From Allolobophora icterica (taxonomy: Eukaryota > Annelida > Clitellata > Crassiclitellata > Lumbricidae), in contig OY744607.1 of assembly GCA_963556255.1 (NCBI GenBank), positions 47,325,582 to 47,389,581 on the forward strand: 64,000 nucleotides of DNA, given 5' to 3'. Each line of letters opens with the position of its first letter. Position 1 is the stretch's first letter. Under the pieces are notes generated by a model, which was not told the origin of the DNA, did no database searches, and was given only the letters and a program-made list of their open reading frames with translations. The position numbers and the translations under genes are program-made. Shown here in pieces: positions 11,110 through 29,943 of this stretch.

Positions 11110-14013
11110 GGTCGTCTTCTAAATCTGCTCCAAGTCACCCACTGGCTTACATGAGAATTCGTTTCATAACGAAGCGTATTAAAAGAAAGTTCCTGTATAT
11201 TTTACACCACTACAAATTAACACTGACATTCCCAGTTAAACATCACATTTCATACTAGGCCACACACATATTGACAAACGTTTCGTGCACTAACAAACCA
11301 ATTCCTACGTGAACAACTTCTAACAAACATGAAAAAACGCAAATTTTGAGCCAAGAAACGCTGCACAGAAATTCGCCCTTAAAATCAATACATTTTTTCT
11401 TGCAATTACTCGATATTAAATTTCGCTTCATCACAAAAACAAATTCGTAGTAGAAAGTTGCCTCAACTCTCAAAAGATTAAAACTGCCAAAAGCCTAAAA
11501 CAAAATTACATCAAAATTTATTGTCACTTGAAGTCAACAACTGAATCACTTCAAAATGCCAAGGCTCAAAATTTGTATCCTTTCAAAAACGGTGCATCAC
11601 AAACAACACTGCAGACAAATGGGTTTTAGGTTTTAAATTAAATTAGCAAAACATTACAGGCCAATGCCTAGTTAATTCACAGCAACGTGTTAATGGTTAC
11701 ACCCTCCAGATTCACGAAATCAACCAAAATAAGGCAACAAGAAAACAAGAAACTTAAAAATTGTTGAAATTACTGAGATGTAGTAATTACGATTAACAAA
11801 CACAAAGAAAACACCTACAGAAACAACAATCTCCAGCATCCTACGACACTTGTGACAACAAAACTACAGGGCACAGCAGCCGATTGCTTAGAGTGTTTGT
11901 CAAACAGAAAGTGCAGCTTCGAGTATCTCCAAGAGACTGTGTCACAACATTCAGCAAGTCCTTCCTGTTCAGTGCCATCGATGATCTATCATACAGTCAT
12001 GGGTGCACTTCTGAGATTTGGAAGGAGGGCTTTATCAAATACAGCTGTTGTAGTTGTGTAATACTCTGCCACTACGATAAATTATTAGGAATCATTTGCA
12101 ATGGAACCGATCACATCTGGTACCCAAAGAAATTCCATCTTCTTCGTGTCTTATCCTTACCGGCAGATCAATTTGCATAATTACAAAATTTGTACAAAAT
12201 TTTAAAATTAAATTATACTTACAAAATTAAAGAAGCTATATAAAACACACAACATGCTAATGTGGGATAGCCAACAACACAAAAGTACAACATCAATCAT
12301 TGCAAACTAGTAAAACTTGATGCACGACGTTTGGTTTTGAGGGTGTTAGTAAATGTTGTCACACAAGCATTAACAACGGGGTCCAACAAGGAGTTCAAAT
12401 GATTTATCAAATGTTTAGCCCATATAAAAAAATTACAGAGCTAAAATTTCAATAAACTCCTATAATTTAAGAAAAAGGCTTATAACCGTTTTTTCGTTTT
12501 AAACATGTTAACTCGCTCTTTGTGTACTTTTGTCGGCTAAAAAATTGTGACAAATTAAAATACAACTTAATTTTTGTTGCATTTCCCAGGCAAATATACA
12601 AATTATGCATGAAAGAAAAACGGTCAAGACTTCACTGAACTTAATAATAATCAGCAAAATTATCAAATTCTGCTGACTTATGCAGCCAATAAATACTGTC
12701 GCATGTGTTGCCAGTAGATTCCCTTGCTAATAAGTAGAATGTTTCCGATTATCGAAACTACTGCTACAACAGACACGCACCTTTTAGCAGACCCATAACT
12801 TATTACAATTTCACAAATTAATCTTCAAAGTTATACTGCCTACACGGAGCCCTTGGCCACAATAAATACATCACAGTGGAGCCCCATAAGAGAATTTTGG
12901 ACACCTAAACCTGATGCACAATTGTGGCAGGACATTTACAACCCACAAGAATCCAAATGAGAAACGAGCTCTAAATTAAAATGTTAAAATGTCACAGATT
13001 TTTACTAGTTTTGTCTAGAAATGTTCTGAATAAAAGCATTAAAATTTAACTGATTTCTTAAGTTTTTGCTTAAGGATCTTGTACATCTTGAGAGGCAGCT
13101 TAACTTGAAATACATGCACATGGGAAATGTCGGCAAAACATTAACACAATTTATTCCAGTATCTCAAACTGAACAAGCCCCTGGCTATGTCCTAGTTTTC
13201 AGAATTCATCACAGATCATTTATGGCATCTCAAACAGATGCCACTTCCACCTACATGTATCAAATTCCATGGAATTTTGTGCTAACTGCAAAATTTAGAA
13301 TGCTGATATAAAGAGAATTATAATGTAGAGTTTGACCTTTACAAGTAAATCCATTTTAACACTGTAAAGTAAAACTGCTTACTGCAATTAAACTTAACTA
13401 CAGAGTGTGCAAATACCATTTTTAAACAGCCTAGAATACAAAGACAATTGTTTTCCTTTCAGCACTTCTCATAAAAAAACATCAAAACTAAAAGGTGCAT
13501 GATATAAAAAGAGATTTCCATTTGACAAAGATTCTGTTAGTACAGAAAATTTGGGAATGTATTATATAGCGACATAGTGGTGACTGTGTTAAAAATATCT
13601 AAATACACTTCAAGCAGATTTTGTCTGAATTTGGTACTAAAAATTTGAGGCACAAGACCAATACTGGATTACAGAGTAAAAATTTCAGGAAAAAGCTGCG
13701 ATTAAGTTATGCTACAAAGCTGTGCCTCAGAATGACCAAATCCTCAACAAAAACATCACAAAACTTCAGTAACATTTTAGCTTCATGTTTTGGCAACTTA
13801 AATAACTCTCAACATTCTTGTGTAACAGTTTAAGAAAATATCAAGCCAGCATTTTGCTCGCCCACCAAAACGCCGAACCATTTCAGTCAATTATGCGCTG
13901 CTGGTAATCAGTCGCTAGCAAAGTCAAAAATATCAGTCACGCTGTGTCTCATACGATAATCTCGTTTTCTCTTGTGGAACGTCTGTCAAAATCAGGGGTG
14001 GGCAGAGGGGTAT
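11110..14013. other. 3' flank and possible 3' UTR of the Rab6 gene
   Basis: AT-rich sequence lies downstream of the Rab6 stop codon on the minus strand. No other gene is seen. Part of it is presumably 3' UTR. Confidence 0.45.
13150..13155 (-). promoter_or_regulatory. Candidate poly(A) signal for Rab6
   Basis: AATAAA is present on the minus strand about 860 bases downstream of the stop codon. Another copy lies at 11517-11522. Either could be used. The sequence alone cannot decide. Confidence 0.3.
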
Positions 14014-22617
<8,604 letters not shown>

Positions 22618-22742
22618 TTTCTAAATGATGAGTTGCGAATCGATTTGTTTTCTTTTTATATAATATTTCAGAAACCGCAACCAACGACTGGCGACGTGGA
22701 AAGCTTTACTCGACAGATGACATATGCGCACGACTCAGCAAA

Positions 22743-22750
22743 TGACGTCA
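22743..22750. promoter_or_regulatory. CRE palindrome TGACGTCA upstream of Rab6
   Basis: A perfect CREB/ATF octamer lies 126 bases upstream of the Rab6 ATG. It lies next to GCCATCT, a partial YY1-like motif on the other strand. The position fits a proximal promoter element. Function is inferred from the motif only. Confidence 0.4.
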
Positions 22751-22989
22751 TCTTGCCATCTGGCGGTTGGTAGAACACAAATTTACGTTAGAAATGCTTA
22801 ACTCGGTCTAATGGTGGCGCTGCGTATTTTGTTTTATTACGTCATTAAGTGTAAAATCCGTTAAATTATATAATCTGTTACTCTTTTGCATAAAAATAAT
22901 GACAAGCTAGAAAAGTCAGTGCAACGAAATTTAAAAAATCTTTGGTCAGTGCTAACACAGTATTTATAAATAATGTTCTGTTCTGTTTT

Positions 22990-23183
22990 CTCCTCCGTCA
23001 GGTATACACCGACGATGAGGCTTCGACCAGACGTCTCCAAGTCTCTCTGTCTCTGATCTTATCCATAGCGTCTCTCATATCCATTCCTTGTGCTTTCAGA
23101 TCCTCCATGACATTGTCCATCCATGTCTTTGTCTGTCTTCCTCTGCTTCGCACTCCCTCTACATGTCCGTAGAGCGCCATAGC
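22990..23183 (-). mobile_element. LINE 3' fragment (end of reverse-transcriptase ORF)
   Basis: The minus strand encodes LYGHVEGVRSRGRQTKTWMD and later RDRETWRRLVEASSSVYT before a stop. This is the conserved C-terminal tail of a non-LTR retrotransposon ORF2. It continues in frame from the fragment ending at 29936 once the P element and one copy of its target duplication are removed. Confidence 0.88.
23176..23183. repeat. 8-bp target site duplication, left copy
   Basis: GCCATAGC directly precedes the P-element terminus and is repeated at 29936-29943. Confidence 0.95.
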
Positions 23184-23216
23184 CATCGATATCTATATTT
23201 AGACCTGGATTGCGCT
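23184..23216 (+). repeat. P-element left terminal inverted repeat (33 bp)
   Basis: Identical to the reverse complement of 29903-29935 over all 33 bases. It ends ...GATTGCGCT, after which the two ends diverge. Confidence 0.97.
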
Positions 23217-23242
23217 AAGGGGGCTGAGAAATGAGGTCAGCG

Positions 23243-23252
23243 ACCTGCCATC
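23243..23252 (-). repeat. Subterminal AAGATGGC motif, left end
   Basis: CAAGATGGCA on the minus strand, about 60 bases inside the left terminus. It mirrors AAGATGGCGG on the plus strand about 85 bases inside the right terminus (29846). Confidence 0.5.
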
Positions 23253-23285
23253 TTGCTCCTCTGTGTTGTCGAATGTTGACTGAAG

Positions 23286-23353
23286 ATGCCTTGTTGCGCG
23301 GCTATAAACTGTTCTAATCAGCAATTTAAAGGAGCACCACAGTCGTTTCATGT
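23286..23353 (+). CDS. Transposase exon 1 (THAP finger, first Cys pair)
   Basis: ATG at 23286 opens MPCCAAINCSNQQFKGAPQS then FH and two bases of a Val codon. Donor GTGAGTATG is strong. The start is chosen because THAP domains begin within a few residues of the first Cys. Confidence 0.88.
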
Positions 23354-26300
23354 GTGAGTATGCCTATTTACTGACTATTTTAGTACTGAGTGAGCGGAGT
23401 TCTGATGAAAATGTAAATTAATTCAAGTGAATACGGACTTCAATCATGCGAAATACCCATATCGCTTACACGGGTTCGCGGCTAATTCCCGAAACAGAAC
23501 TTCGCCGGAAAGCTATTTTTACCCTATTCAGGATATTGGCCGGCTAATCCATAGTAGTTTTCAGTATTCGAACAAATGGCAGACAATTGTTTTCAGGAAT
23601 TCAAACAATTTTGCTTATCCACCACTTTCGGGAATCGGGGATTCGGGAAGACCCCCACTTACACGTCCCAAACATCATCCCAAACCATTGCATCATGCAC
23701 CTTTAAAGTTGCCAGTTTCGCATCTTAATCACAATTCCTCACCCAAAATTCTTATATAGATGTATAATAAATATTTGCAATTTGTACTAACGCATATTTA
23801 CTAATTGAAATTTGTGAATATGCTGAATATATCAACAGATTTCCTCATTCCCACCCGGAAGTGCTGAAACAGTGGGTGAACAATATGCATCGAGAAAGTT
23901 TTGCACCATCAAAGAAATCGGTCGTTTGCTCTGATCACTTTCAGCCAAGCTGCTTTGATCGAACTGGACAGACAGTCAGACTTCATCCTGGATCTGTGCC
24001 AACCATCTTTACCTTGCCTGATCACCTTGTTAAGGTTTCTTTCCATACTGATTTTTCCTGCAACAACTTTTTACTTCATACCCATCTGTCAGCTATTATT
24101 TATTTAAACTGGTGAACTGAGGATAATTTAATTAATTAATTAAGAGTGACTGCAGCAAGTTGAGGCCACCATGAATAGACAGATGTCAGAATTGTGCATT
24201 ACAGAATTGTAATTAATATATTTATTGTTTTGTAAAGCTGTTGTTGATTTATGCTGCTATTATGAAATATAGACAATTATAAACATGGTAACATCGTTTT
24301 AGACCATGATAGTAGTTTGTATAAGTCAGCAAAGCACAGGACACCACTTAGACATCCCTTGATCCAAGTCCAGAGCCAGTCAAATATGTACTTTTACAAG
24401 GAACATTGGATTTATATAGTGCATAAATTCAGTCCCAGTCCATACCTGGCACCTGACGTGTTTACAGAGATGTGTCAAAAGCACAAGCACATTCATTTCA
24501 TTTTTTTGGTAACCATCCAGAGAAAAATGCAAGGATACAATAATACATAGCACAATAGTATGTTCTGGGTTAGGGCTACCTCTGAACAGCCTATCAACCA
24601 CATGTATGTTTTCCATTATCAGCTGTATTCTTGATTTTATCACAGTATAAATAATTACACAGTACGTCGACTCTCATTGCTGGCTGTTGACTAGTTTTTG
24701 TGGTCACGTGATTGCGACGCCATCTTGAACCTGAGCTCCTGAATTATAGATTTAAGCTGAAATTAACGTTAAAAATAATATTGTTAATTGTAATGAAGTT
24801 CTCGATGTTGTTTAAACGTTTAAAAAATATTTTATTTGATGGATTCCGATATATCGGCGTGTAGTCCTCAATGTTGTTGTAATGTTTAAAAAATATTTGA
24901 TGTGATTGCTTCCGGTGTATCGGCATGGAAACGTTCTCTTTCAAGATGTTTTTTGGTCACACATTCTGACTGCAGCATCGGCCGGGAGTCGTCTTACTGT
25001 GTAATTATTTATACTGTGATTTTATGTTGCTTGTTGCTGTGTTAGGTTGTGAAGTCTCGGAAACCCCCGAAAGAGCGATTGCAGCAAGTTGAGGCTGCCA
25101 TGAATACACAGATGTCAGAACCGTGTGCACCGTTAACATCGCCTACAGTTGTACTGCCTGAGAAGGATCACTCCTATTCGATAAAAGATAGTCCAAGATC
25201 TCTGAAAAGGAAAATGGATGTTGTTGTTGATCGTGCTGTTGCAGTACAGAAGCGCTTAAAGTACAGCAATGCCAAAGTTCAACGTCTCAGGCGCAGAGTC
25301 AAGTCGCTGTCAGAAATTGTGTCAGAATTGAGGAAGAATGACATGATCTCTTCTGTTTGTGAGAAATTACTTGAAAGCACTTTCACTGGAGTGTCTCAGC
25401 TACTAATGAAACGGATCATGAATCAGAAGTCTGCTAGACCAACACGTTCATCCTACCCCGATGGTCTTAGATCTTTTGCATTGACACTAGCCTTCTACTC
25501 TCTGAAGGCATACAATTATGTGCGCCGTACTTTTCACCTTGCACTGCCTCATCCAGCAACTCTTCGTCAATGGTACCAAGGGGTAAATGGTCAACCAGGC
25601 TTTACTGAGGAAGCGTTCAAAGCTCTGTCAGTCCGTGTTGAGGCAGCTCATAAACAAGAAACAGAAATCATTTGTGCTTTGATGTTTGACGAGATGGCCA
25701 TCAAGAAACACATTGAGTGGGATGGTAAGAAATTTCTGGGACATGTTGATGTGTGTTCTTCTATTGATGATGATTCAACACCAGTTGCAACTGAGGCCCT
25801 TGTACTTATGTTAGTATGTTTGAATGGCAGCTGGAAGGTGCCATGTGGCTACTTCCTGATTAATGGCATGACTGGCGATGAACGAGCTAACATCATTAAT
25901 CAGTGTTTGTTAAAGTTGCATGATGTTGGTGTTCGTGTTGTATCAGTTACTTGTGATGGTCCCTCTTGCAATTTTTCCATGATGAAAGCACTGGGAATTA
26001 GGCTTGATCCCTGTAATACGAAATCTTGGTTTGTACACCCTGCTGATCCTCAGCTTCGTGTTCATGTTATTCTTGACGTGTGTCACATGTTGAAATTGAT
26101 GCGAAACTGTTTTGCATCTTATGGTATTCTTAAGGATCAACAGGGTTGTAAAATTAACTGGAATTATATTGAGCAGTTACACAAATTACAGGAGGTTGAG
26201 GGTCTGCGGCTTGACAATAAGTTGAAAACGGCTCACATCATGTGGAATAGGCAGAAGATGAAGGTAAATTTAGCTGCCCAAACTTTGAGTTCCAGTGTAG

Positions 26301-27486
26301 CTGATGCCATTGAGTTTTGTCGTGAAAATTTACAACTTGTTCAATTTATTGGGTCTGAGGCAACTGTTCGCTTTTTGCGTGTGATTGATCATTTGTTTGA
26401 CATTCTTAATTCCCGCAATCCCCTAGCCAAGGGTTTCAAAGCTCCAATGAGGCCTTCTAATGAAGCAGTTTGGAAACCTTTCCTTGAAGAAGCAAAGTTG
26501 TACTTGTCTAGTTTAACTAATGACAAAGGGGTTCCAATGTATGAGACAAAACGGCGTACTCCATTTCTTGGCTTAATATGCTCTGTGGAATCCACTGTTG
26601 CAATTTTCAGTGAACTAGTTGGAAAACCCAAATCTCCTCTTAAATATCTTCTGACATATAAATTAAGTCAGGACCACTTGGAACTTTTTTTGGTGCAGTT
26701 AGATCTTCTTGCGGCTGCAATAATAATCCTACGGTTCGCCAGTTTACTGCAGCATATAAGAGATTGTTAATGCGTCATAATGTAGAAGGTGGCCTGGGAA
26801 ACTGCACAGTGCAGGATACAACTACTTTGTTGAGTGTAACATTGGATTCCATTCCAGTTAATGGTTTGCAGCAGGATACCCTGGACATGTCTGTTGCCCG
26901 CATGTATGATCTGCAGCCTCGTCTACCACTAGCCAGCGACCATGATTATGTCAATATTCCAAATAAAGCAATACTGTCTCGTTACAAGAAGGCTGTAGTT
27001 TCATACATTGCTGGTTATGTTGTGAGAATGGTTAAGAGGAAAATTAACTGTGCAGATTGTCATTTGGCTTTAACTGCAGAGGCTGAAATGGTAGCAAGCG
27101 TTGGCAGCCAGTTCATTTTGCTGAAAAATCGGGGTGGGTTAGTTAAACCGTCAGGGAGTGTGGTAATGATTTGTGAAGAAACTGAGAAGTGTTTTCAGCG
27201 AATGCATACTGCACTTGGAGATAAACTACCACAGGCCAAGCATTTTGTACCAGCTGTCTGTACAGTTGTCCTGACAGAGGTTGGGTTGAATTGTTTCGCA
27301 TGTCTTAATAACCACATGTTTGACAGTACACCAGACAACAATCATGTTTTCAATTTAATTAAGTGCATAAGCAGTTGCTATTGCACTATCAGAATGCATC
27401 ATCTGGCCAAGCAAAAAACTGTTCAATTAACTGGACCAGTAATACGTAAGCAGCTGTCAAAGCTTGTTCTGTTTAAGCATCAGTGA
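23286..27486 (+). CDS. THAP-domain P-element transposase (THAP9-like), 3 exons, one frameshift
   Basis: A cut-and-paste DNA transposase. Exons are 23286-23353, 23839-24034 and 25046-27486, joined in phase by GT-AG introns. An N-terminal THAP zinc finger spans exons 1-2 (MPCCAAINC, then VVCSDHF, closed by the SVPTIF box). A basic, coiled-coil-like stretch follows at about residues 135-180. The RNase H-like core has Asp in LMFDEMAI (residue 303) and Asp in VTCDGPS (residue 392). The candidate Glu is near SVEST or DHLE. A GTP-binding insertion is expected between them by family. The tail RKQLSKLVLFKHQ is typical. A 1-base shift at the T-run 26685-26691 splits exon 3. Read through it, the length is about 901 residues, close to human THAP9 (903). 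Confidence 0.93.
23839..24034 (+). CDS. Transposase exon 2 (rest of THAP finger)
   Basis: It begins FPHSHPEVLKQWV, continues through PSKKSVVCSDHFQPSCFD with the second Cys-His pair, and reaches the conserved GSVPTIFTLP box. The acceptor is TCAACAG and the donor is GTTTCTTT. It joins exons 1 and 3 in phase. Confidence 0.92.
24144..24196 (+). repeat. Duplicated fragment of transposase exon 3 inside intron 2
   Basis: About 53 bases match 25070-25122 with roughly 85 percent identity, sharing CTGCAGCAAGTTGAGGC-like sequence through AGATGTCAGAA. The copy is too short to code and is probably a relic of an internal rearrangement. Confidence 0.7.
24788..24930. repeat. Imperfect tandem duplication in transposase intron
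   Basis: Two roughly 75-base copies share ATGTTGTT, GTTTAAAAAATATTT and TTCCG..TATCGGC. This lies upstream of exon 3. Confidence 0.6.
25046..26770 (+). CDS. Transposase exon 3, upstream frame (catalytic core)
   Basis: It opens after GTGTTAG with VVKSRKPPKERLQ and encodes the basic linker, the catalytic core and the QDHLELF motif. After the T-run at 26685-26691 this frame continues only about 25 codons to a TAA at 26768. Those codons do not look conserved, and homology moves to the overlapping frame. Confidence 0.93.
   Translation, partial: VVKSRKPPKERLQQVEAAMNTQMSEPCAPLTSPTVVLPEKDHSYSIKDSPRSLKRKMDVVVDRAVAVQKRLKYSNAKVQRLRRRVKSLSEIVSELRKNDMISSVCEKLLESTFTGVSQLLMKRIMNQKSARPTRSSYPDGLRSFALTLAFYSLKAYNYVRRTFHLALPHPATLRQWYQGVNGQPGFTEEAFKALSVRVEAAHKQETEIICALMFDEMAIKKHIEWDGKKFLGHVDVCSSIDDDSTPVATEALVLMLVCLNGSWKVPCGYFLINGMTGDERANIINQCLLKLHDVGVRVVSVTCDGPSCNFSMMKALGIRLDPCNTKSWFVHPADPQLRVHVILDVCHMLKLMRNCFASYGILKDQQGCKINWNYIEQLHKLQEVEGLRLDNKLKTAHIMWNRQKMKVNLAAQTLSSSVADAIEFCRENLQLVQFIGSEATVRFLRVIDHLFDILNSRNPLAKGFKAPMRPSNEAVWKPFLEEAKLYLSSLTNDKGVPMYETKRRTPFLGLICSVESTVAIFSELVGKPKSPLKYLLTYKLSQDHLELFLVQLDLLAAAIIILRFASLLQHIRDC
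26685..27486 (+). CDS. Transposase exon 3, downstream frame (C-terminal region)
   Basis: In the shifted frame the sequence after the T-run reads FFGAVRSSCGCNNNPTVRQF and then AYKRLLMRHNVEGG, the expected P-transposase continuation. It ends KQLSKLVLFKHQ at 27486. It contains CADCHL and CFACLNNH cysteine/histidine motifs. There is no separate start signal, so it is the same gene after a 1-base shift. Confidence 0.9.
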
Positions 27487-27959
27487 CTGGTAAGTAAGGA
27501 AGCTTTTCATGCCAACTTCTGCCACTAGAGACGTGCAAATACTTATTACATGAAGAAACAAGTATGCAAATATATTGATTTGACTTTGAATACATGGAGT
27601 TAACTTCAAACAGCCCCAACAGGACATAATTTATCTTTTCCTTGGCATTAATAATCCATTAATTAGTGTGTTTTACACTGGGTTTTTTTCTCAGTATTAT
27701 TCAGTCTTTTATTCTCATTGAACAATTATTTGTATTTGATTAGCTTATTTCTAATTCTCATTTGAGATGAATAATTTCATGTCTTGTAGTAGTTTCTTTG
27801 AGTTAAGACTGCTCTTGAATGTCACTATTGCATATAGGCAAACAATTAAACTGAACTTTCATGTCCGTCATAAATTGTTTTATTAAATAAGTTATAGCGT
27901 AATTTGTGGGGGTTACGAGAGATGGATTCTGATGCAGGTTACTGGTGCACTTGGCTCTG

Positions 27960-28383
27960 TGTTGTCGGTTTGGTGTGGTGTGTGTGTGTGTGTGTGTGTA
28001 GGTGTGTGTGTTGTGTGTGTGGGTGTGTGCAGGTATGTGTGTGTGGGTAGGTGAGTGTGTGTGTGTGTGGGTAGGCGTGTGTGGTGTGTGTGGGTGTGGT
28101 GTGTGTGTAGGTGTGTGTGGGTAGGTGTGTGTGGGTGTGTGTAGGTGTGTGTGTGTGGGTAGGTGTGTGTGTGGGTAGGTGTGTGTGTGTGTGTGTGGGT
28201 AGGTGTGTGTGGTGTGTGTGTGAGTGAGTCAGCGGCCTGCTGGGCCTCTGGCGTGGCGTAAAACCCCGTAAGCCCTTTGTTGGCAGGTGGGCCCCTGGCG
28301 TGGCGTAAAACCCCGTAAGCCCTTACGCTGTCTCATGTGTGTGTGTGTGTTATGCGTGTGTGTGTTGTGTATGTTTGTATGTG

Positions 28384-28429
<46 letters not shown>

Positions 28430-28560
28430 GTGTGTGGTATATGTGTGTGTGTGGTGTGCAGGGGTGTGGGTGTGTGTTGTGTGAGTGTGGTGTCTGTGTA
28501 GGTGTGGTGTGTGTGTGTAGGTGTGTGCAGTGCCGTTTTAAGGCATAGAGTGCTTTTGAG
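27960..28560. repeat. (GT)n-rich microsatellite block with internal duplication
   Basis: Long GTGTGTGG/GTAGGTGTGT runs surround a tandem duplication of about 44 bases (28237-28325) containing GGCGTGGCGTAAAACCCCGT twice. Cys/Val-rich frames over it are artefacts. Confidence 0.92.
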
Positions 28561-29174
28561 TTGTTAAGAAGGGTGGCACAAATGATATATGGCCTAAGCC
28601 CCTATTAAACTTTATTGTTTTGTTTGTTGTACCATGATAGCTTATATTTTCTCTTGTCTTTACGATGGACTCCGATTTGTGACTCCACGTTTTGTTCTTT
28701 TACCTCGTACTTTGCTTTAACAAACGTTGTACCTAATTTGTCATGAACAATTGCTTCAGTAGGTGTCAACAAACCATGTATATTATATAATGATGCACAG
28801 GGAGCCCTAAGTAGCGGGACCTTGGTGCCTTTTTGGTTCTCCTTTTGTTGTGCTGTACAATGTCTACTGAAATGTACATAACTGATTAATGCTCTGTACA
28901 GTGGTACAAACAATAAAAAAGATGGCTTGTTTTTATTGACACAATCCACATGATCTGACATTCATGTGATTTGGTATGTGTACAATGAGCTGCTTCAGCC
29001 GCATATTCTTCGTAAGGAACAAGTGATCCCTCAAAACTGAAAACACATTACAGAGCAGTATAGGCCCTTATTGATATTATTTTTACCACTATTGCTGTTG
29101 TTGCTGCTACTACTACTGCTGCTGCTATTACTACTACCGCTACTATTATTACTGCTACTCATTTACTATTACAG

Positions 29175-29276
29175 TTATGCATAATATGTCCAAAATGGTA
29201 TCCATGCCAAAGCGAAAGTGGAGAAGAAATTGGTACCCCCACTTTTTAGACCAAAGTTACGCCCATGAGTTTAGTA
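29175..29276 (-). mobile_element. GGCGTAA-family hAT MITE, truncated, inside the P element
   Basis: It ends CCAAAGTTACGCCCATG. Its sequence from ATAATATGTCCAAAATGGTA onward matches the reverse complement of 46678-46780. The opposite terminus is absent. Confidence 0.75.
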
Positions 29277-29425
29277 AATATACATCAAAACAGAAATTAT
29301 TGTGTATATTTAATATGTAGCTTCATGTGCTAGAGAACTGGGTGTCTGTCTTGCAAAAGGTCCAGGTCTCCAGGAGGCAGGAGAGAGGTTGTTGCAGGAG
29401 GTAAGTAAGGCCAATCAACTCGAAG

Positions 29426-29665
29426 GCCCCATTTCCTATGCGTACGTACATTATCAGTAGACCCCAACCCCTCCCCCCCCCCATTCGCAAGCGTACGCAA
29501 CACATGCATTTCGGTTACCCCCCTCTCCCTCCATGCGTAGGTAATATATGGACATAACCCCGCATAATGCGTACGTACATTTTCCGCTGACCCCACGCTT
29601 GACCCCTCTACCTCTATGCGTTATGCTGTGCGTAGGCTACGTACTATATGGACGCCCCTTGGTCC
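29426..29665. mobile_element. Decayed GCGTACGTA-type MITE remnants
   Basis: TATGCGTACGTACATT and terminus-like AATATATGGAC (29550) and TATATGGACGCCCC (29646) repeat the end motif of the element at 42936-43405. Two right ends and no clean left end indicate nested or broken copies. Confidence 0.55.
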
Positions 29666-29902
29666 TTTACTAAAGAATTGTTGCTAAACAACACATACTA
29701 ATTTGTACTAGTCGTAGCAAGACGACTGAACATCAATTAACGGTTGGTTAGCTTGCATTGAATGTGGAAATGCTCTTTACTTGAAGGTCTTAGTCGAAAC
29801 TTTATTACAGGTATGAAACGCACAGCTAATAGAATAAGAGTAGGAAGATGGCGGAAAGGCCTGTTCGCCGACCGCGCCGATTCGTGCAGAACGAATAGGC
29901 TA

Positions 29903-29935
29903 AGCGCAATCCAGGTCTAAATATAGATATCGATG
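29903..29935 (-). repeat. P-element right terminal inverted repeat (33 bp)
   Basis: Exact reverse complement of 23184-23216, immediately followed by the target duplication. Confidence 0.97.
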
Positions 29936-29943
29936 GCCATAGC
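29936..29943. repeat. 8-bp target site duplication, right copy
   Basis: GCCATAGC, identical to 23176-23183. One copy belongs to the original LINE sequence. Confidence 0.95.

Larger units (their letters stand above)
23184..29935 (+). mobile_element. P-superfamily DNA transposon, 6752 bp, apparently full length
   Basis: Perfect 33-base terminal inverted repeats (23184-23216 and 29903-29935) begin CATCGATATCTATATTTAGA. A perfect 8-base target duplication, GCCATAGC, flanks the element at 23176-23183 and 29936-29943. P elements make 8-base duplications and have 31-base repeats starting CA. It encodes a THAP-domain transposase on the plus strand in three exons. Its 3' third is filled with (GT)n repeats and fragments of other elements. 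It interrupts a LINE reading frame cleanly, so both ends are certain. One frameshift in the transposase is the only obvious lesion. Confidence 0.96.

Noticed and set aside
10839..11258. 139-codon plus-strand frame
   Set aside because: It lies mostly inside a 400-bp MITE and crosses its terminus. No recognisable domain.
27960..28560. Cys/Val-rich secreted-like small proteins
   Set aside because: Translations of (GT)n microsatellites.
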